Shown here: one piece after another, positions 61,752 through 64,000 of the stretch
How positions within the stretch are numbered: the first letter of the stretch is position 1
Layout: each line of letters opens with the position of its first letter
Source of the DNA: Rhodococcus erythropolis NBRC 15567
GTDB taxonomy: Bacteria > Actinomycetota > Actinomycetes > Mycobacteriales > Mycobacteriaceae
NCBI RefSeq assembly: GCF_001552595.1
Contig: NZ_BCRM01000007.1
Span: forward strand, 62,001 to 126,000
DNA: 64,000 nt
Direction: 5' to 3'
Notes under the pieces: model-generated
Database searches by the model: none
What the model saw: only the letters and a program-made list of their open reading frames with translations
Told to the model about the DNA's origin: nothing
Made by a program: the position numbers and the translations under genes

Positions 61752-61786
61752 CGTATGTATGGGAAATGTTTCCGGCGATGCGAAAA

Positions 61787-61824
61787 ACGATCACCCCCAG
61801 TCGAATTCGACTGGGGGTGATCGT
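61787..61824 (-). terminator. 38-nt perfect palindrome, terminator of the DUF5302 gene
   Basis: ACGATCACCCCCAGTCGAA and its exact complement TTCGACTGGGGGTGATCGT abut with no loop base left over, 27 nt past the DUF5302 stop. AAAAA on the left gives a T tail on the minus strand. Confidence 0.85.
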
Positions 61825-61850
61825 CATCTCACTCTGTTGTCCGTGATCGG

Positions 61851-62048
61851 CTATCCGCTCTTACGGCGGAACTCTCGCTTGTGATCGGCCGGGCCATGCG
61901 TGTTGTGGACCTTGGACTGTCCGTCGCGATGGTCGGTCGATTTGGCGTTCTGATGATTCTTCCGTTCGAGGGCTTCACGGAACTTTCGTTTGGTTTCCTC
62001 CGATTGGGATTCGGGTTCCGACGGGGTGTTGCTGTCGAGATCGCTCAT
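61851..62048 (-). CDS. DUF5302 small hydrophilic protein
   Basis: This 65-residue protein starts at ATG 62046-62048 with AGGAG 7 nt upstream. It is almost wholly polar: an acidic start (SDLDSNTPSEPESQSEETKR), then KRKFREALERKN and a basic C-terminus ending DHKREFRRKSG. This matches the DUF5302 family of actinobacteria, whose function is unknown. It lies beside the PPOX gene on the same strand. Confidence 0.88.
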   Translation of the reverse strand: MSDLDSNTPSEPESQSEETKRKFREALERKNHQNAKSTDHRDGQSKVHNTHGPADHKREFRRKSG

Positions 62049-62137
62049 ATGCTCACTCCTTGTTGTTGGGCCTGTTGGTGAAACTACGCCGGCCCGAATT
62101 CGAAAGCTCGTGAATTTCGCTTCACGAATCTCGGGGT

Positions 62138-62635
62138 CTACGGCGATGGTGCAGTAGAACCGGAAAGAGGCATCGCAGGCATCCCGAGCTTGCGGTGATC
62201 CCACGAACGAGTTCGATCGGGAACGAACCGTACCGCGACGCGCTTGTGGAGCATCGCTTCGACGGCCGGGCGGAGATCCTCCGTGTACGGGCCCGTGTAT
62301 CGCTCCCAGACACTGATTCCCACGGCGAAGAGAGCTTCCGGATCCTCGACGATCACTCCGGTGCCCTCCATCGAGACTCCTCGCAGCGTGTCGTACGTCA
62401 GACCGTCTTCGATCAGGACGGACATTCGGGTGTCCCGGCGAAGATTGACCGCCTTCTGCGACTTGGCTTTGGTTTCGAACCAGATTTCGCCGTCGACTAT
62501 CGCGAACCACATCGCGATCAGGTGAGGCATTCCGTCGGCGCTCAACGTCGCCATCGTTGCCGTACGGCTCTTTTCGACGAAGCTCGAAATCTCGGCCTCG
62601 GTCATCGTGATCTGACTACGCTGCTTTCCTGCCAT
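62138..62635 (-). CDS. PPOX-class flavin/F420-dependent oxidoreductase (Rv2991-like)
   Basis: This 165-residue split beta-barrel protein of the pyridoxamine-5'-phosphate-oxidase-like fold shows SRTATMATLSADGMPHLIAM, GEIWFETKAKSQKAVNLRRD, and TRMSVLIEDGLTYDTLRGVS, then a C-terminal RSWDHRKLGM. In mycobacteria related proteins bind F420 or FMN/FAD; the cofactor cannot be settled here. It is encoded between the DUF5302 and IclR genes, the same order as in M. tuberculosis. Confidence 0.9.
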   Translation of the reverse strand: MAGKQRSQITMTEAEISSFVEKSRTATMATLSADGMPHLIAMWFAIVDGEIWFETKAKSQKAVNLRRDTRMSVLIEDGLTYDTLRGVSMEGTGVIVEDPEALFAVGISVWERYTGPYTEDLRPAVEAMLHKRVAVRFVPDRTRSWDHRKLGMPAMPLSGSTAPSP

Positions 62636-62690
62636 GGTCGCGTCGTACTCCTACGTGCTCGAGGATCTGAAGGCCTTACTGTGTCACGAA

Positions 62691-63392
62691 TTACAGACGC
62701 TTGTGGAGCGCTTCGGCAGCTGCGAGAAGGTCTGCCGCCCAGCGGGCTCCCGGTCGTCTGCCCATCCGATCGATGGGGCCGGAGACCGAAATCGCGGCAA
62801 TGACAGCGCCTGCCGAGTCTCGGACGGGAGCCGCGACGCTGGCGACACCCGGCTCACGTTCGGCTGCACTCTGTGCCCAGCCGCGCCGGCGAACCTCGAG
62901 GAGCACTCGTTCGCCGAACGACGCATCGGCGAGAACGGTCCGTTGGGTTTGTGGATCTGCCCATGCGAGAAGGACCTTGGCGCCGGAACCGGCATTCATC
63001 GGCAGCCTGGCCCCGACGAGAACTGTGTCGCGAAGGCCCGTGGGCGGTTCCATCGACGCGACGCAGATGCGTTGGGTGCCTTCCCGGCGGTACAGCTGGA
63101 CGCTTTCGCCGGTGATTTCGCGAAGGCGGGGGAGGATGAGTCCGGCCGCCGCAATGAGTGGATCATTAGCGGTGGCAGCGAGTTCGGCGAGTCCGGGTCC
63201 TGGGCACCACTGACCGTCCGAGTCGCGTGTGAGGAGTCGATGGACTTCGAGACCGACGGCGAGTCTATGGGCGGTCGCGCGCGGCAAACCGGTTCGTGCA
63301 CAGAGTTCGGTGAGGCTGCACGGTTCCTCAGCTACTGCATGAAGAACGCCCATTGCTTTGTCCAGGACGCCGATGCCGCTATGCTGTCTCAT
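62691..63392 (-). CDS. IclR-family transcriptional regulator (LtbR/NdgR-like)
   Basis: This 233-residue protein has an N-terminal winged HTH (GVLDKAMGVLHAVAEEPCSL, TELCARTGLPRATAHRLAVG) and an IclR effector domain (LVGARLPMNAGSGAKVLLAW; APVRDSAGAVIAAISVSGPI). It is divergent from leuC, the arrangement of LtbR in Corynebacterium and NdgR in Streptomyces, which control leuCD and other amino acid genes. The start is ATG 63390-63392. Direct repeats in the 187-bp divergent region are likely binding sites. Confidence 0.93.
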   Translation of the reverse strand: MRQHSGIGVLDKAMGVLHAVAEEPCSLTELCARTGLPRATAHRLAVGLEVHRLLTRDSDGQWCPGPGLAELAATANDPLIAAAGLILPRLREITGESVQLYRREGTQRICVASMEPPTGLRDTVLVGARLPMNAGSGAKVLLAWADPQTQRTVLADASFGERVLLEVRRRGWAQSAAEREPGVASVAAPVRDSAGAVIAAISVSGPIDRMGRRPGARWAADLLAAAEALHKRL

Positions 63393-63425
63393 AGGTCGAT
63401 ACCAGTTTCTCGCATAGTGGGATGA

Positions 63426-63484
63426 TAGCGCATTTCCTGGTGGACTAGCGCATTTACTGAAGGGCTAGTGCATTTCCTAGGGGC
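63426..63484. promoter_or_regulatory. Three 20-bp direct repeats between the IclR regulator and leuC
   Basis: Units start at 63426 (TAGCGCATTTCCTGGTGGAC), 63446 (TAGCGCATTTACTGAAGGGC) and 63466 (TAGTGCATTTCCTAGGGGC). All share TAG[CT]GCATTT[CA]CT at a period of 20 bp, about two helical turns, so they face the same side of the DNA. They lie in the divergent control region and may bind the IclR regulator or another activator. Confidence 0.75.
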
Positions 63485-63579
63485 AGCCTGCATCTGCTGC
63501 GAGGGCTGGGGACCTACTTCACGCGCGGCGGGCCAGCCCGTAGTCCGCCGACGCGAGGCTACGTACAGAGGTGGAAGAC

Positions 63580-64000
63580 ATGGCACAGAAAGCACGCACT
63601 CTCGCCGAGAAGGTGTGGGACGACCACGTTGTCGTGAAAGGGGAGGGGCAGGATCCCGACCTCATCTACATCGATCTCCACCTCGTTCACGAAGTGACGA
63701 GCCCGCAGGCCTTCGACGGACTTCGCTTGGCAGGACGCCCGTTGCGCCGTCCCGACCTGACGATCGCCACCGAGGACCACAACGTTCCGACGATCGACAT
63801 CGACAAGCCGATCGCCGATCCCGTGTCCAAGACTCAGGTCGACACCTTGCGCCGAAATTGCGAGGAGTTCGGAGTTCGCTTGCACCGCATGGGCGATCTC
63901 GATCAGGGCATCGTGCATGTGGTCGGACCGCAGCTCGGCCTGACTCAGCCGGGAACCACCGTGGTGTGCGGCGACAGTCATACGTCGACGCACGGCGCAT
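63580..64000 (+). CDS. leuC: 3-isopropylmalate dehydratase, large subunit (partial)
   Basis: The gene runs off the right edge; the first ~140 codons are present. ATG 63580 follows GAGGTGGAAG. It begins [20 protein letters not shown] and contains [31 protein letters not shown] and [14 protein letters not shown], where the first cluster-region residues of the aconitase family appear. With LeuD it isomerises isopropylmalate in leucine synthesis. Control is likely by the divergent IclR protein. Confidence 0.96.
   Translation, partial: MAQKARTLAEKVWDDHVVVKGEGQDPDLIYIDLHLVHEVTSPQAFDGLRLAGRPLRRPDLTIATEDHNVPTIDIDKPIADPVSKTQVDTLRRNCEEFGVRLHRMGDLDQGIVHVVGPQLGLTQPGTTVVCGDSHTSTHGA

Noticed and set aside
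63426-63484. CRISPR array
   Set aside because: Three 20-bp units lie directly head to tail with no spacers and no cas genes; it is a regulatory-type repeat.

Overview
This is a 64 kb stretch of a high-GC actinobacterial chromosome. Gene content, codon use and lineage markers (mycothiol-dependent enzyme family, DUF5302 protein, F420-type PPOX protein, GatCAB, lone AlkB, non-phosphotransferase sugar metabolism) point to a Rhodococcus, most like the R. erythropolis/qingshengii group. From memory of the Mycobacterium tuberculosis H37Rv map, most of the window follows the order nrdF2 - fecB - ctaD - serB2 - Rv3041c..Rv3024c - ligA - gatC/gatA - pfkA - gatB - lppZ - Rv3005c - cfp6 - ilvBNC - serA - leuB - gltX - leuC (about Rv3048c to Rv2988c). 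The window is therefore a conserved core backbone with a few lineage-specific insertions. I see no transposase, integrase, phage gene, CRISPR array or rRNA.

Layout. 1-4.4 kb: start of an SPFH-domain gene, nrdF behind two NrdR-type boxes, a Nudix gene, and two tandem siderophore-binding lipoproteins behind an IdeR/DtxR-like box. 4.8-9.5 kb: ctaD, serB, an unusual two-lobed Pth2-type peptidyl-tRNA hydrolase and a YczE-like membrane protein that overlaps glgX convergently. 11.5-16.3 kb: ABC ATPase, Nudix, enoyl-CoA hydratase and two methyltransferases. 16.3-22.8 kb: PQQ-repeat lipoprotein, hexapeptide acyltransferase, mycothiol-type enzyme, and a GT4 / GH57 / methyltransferase operon that matches the mycobacterial methylglucose lipopolysaccharide locus. 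23-32.9 kb: electron-transfer flavoprotein fixAB, an OlsB/OlsA-like acyltransferase pair, cysteine desulfurase, mnmA, a MetE-like protein, ligA and a GNAT. 33.5-42.5 kb: gatC-gatA and pfkA-gatB, separated by an inserted block of a secreted phospholipase-A2-like protein, a membrane alpha/beta hydrolase and a two-component system. 42.6-50.7 kb: alcohol dehydrogenase, LppZ-like lipoprotein, DoxX protein, amino-acid permease, a decayed radical-SAM gene, ilvD and a Cfp6-like PH-domain protein. 50.8-58.2 kb: branched-chain amino acid and serine biosynthesis (ilvBNC with an attenuator leader, serA, leuB) and an FAH-family gene. 58.6-64 kb: a lone alkB, gltX with tRNA-Gln and tRNA-Glu, small conserved genes, and an IclR regulator divergent from leuC.

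The genes make connected systems. GltX, tRNA-Gln(CTG) and GatCAB together give the indirect route to Gln-tRNA. IlvB/N/C/D with LeuB/LeuC and the IclR regulator cover valine, isoleucine and leucine synthesis. SerA with SerB covers serine. GT4, GH57, the methyltransferases and the acyltransferase fit one polysaccharide pathway.

The least explained signals are non-coding. A 44-nt hairpin element occurs three times, with a compensatory base change. A 15-bp-arm operator lies upstream of fixA, and three 20-bp direct repeats lie between the IclR gene and leuC. I found no clear new defence or mobile system. Coordinates of short sites come from counting by hand and could be off by a base or two.
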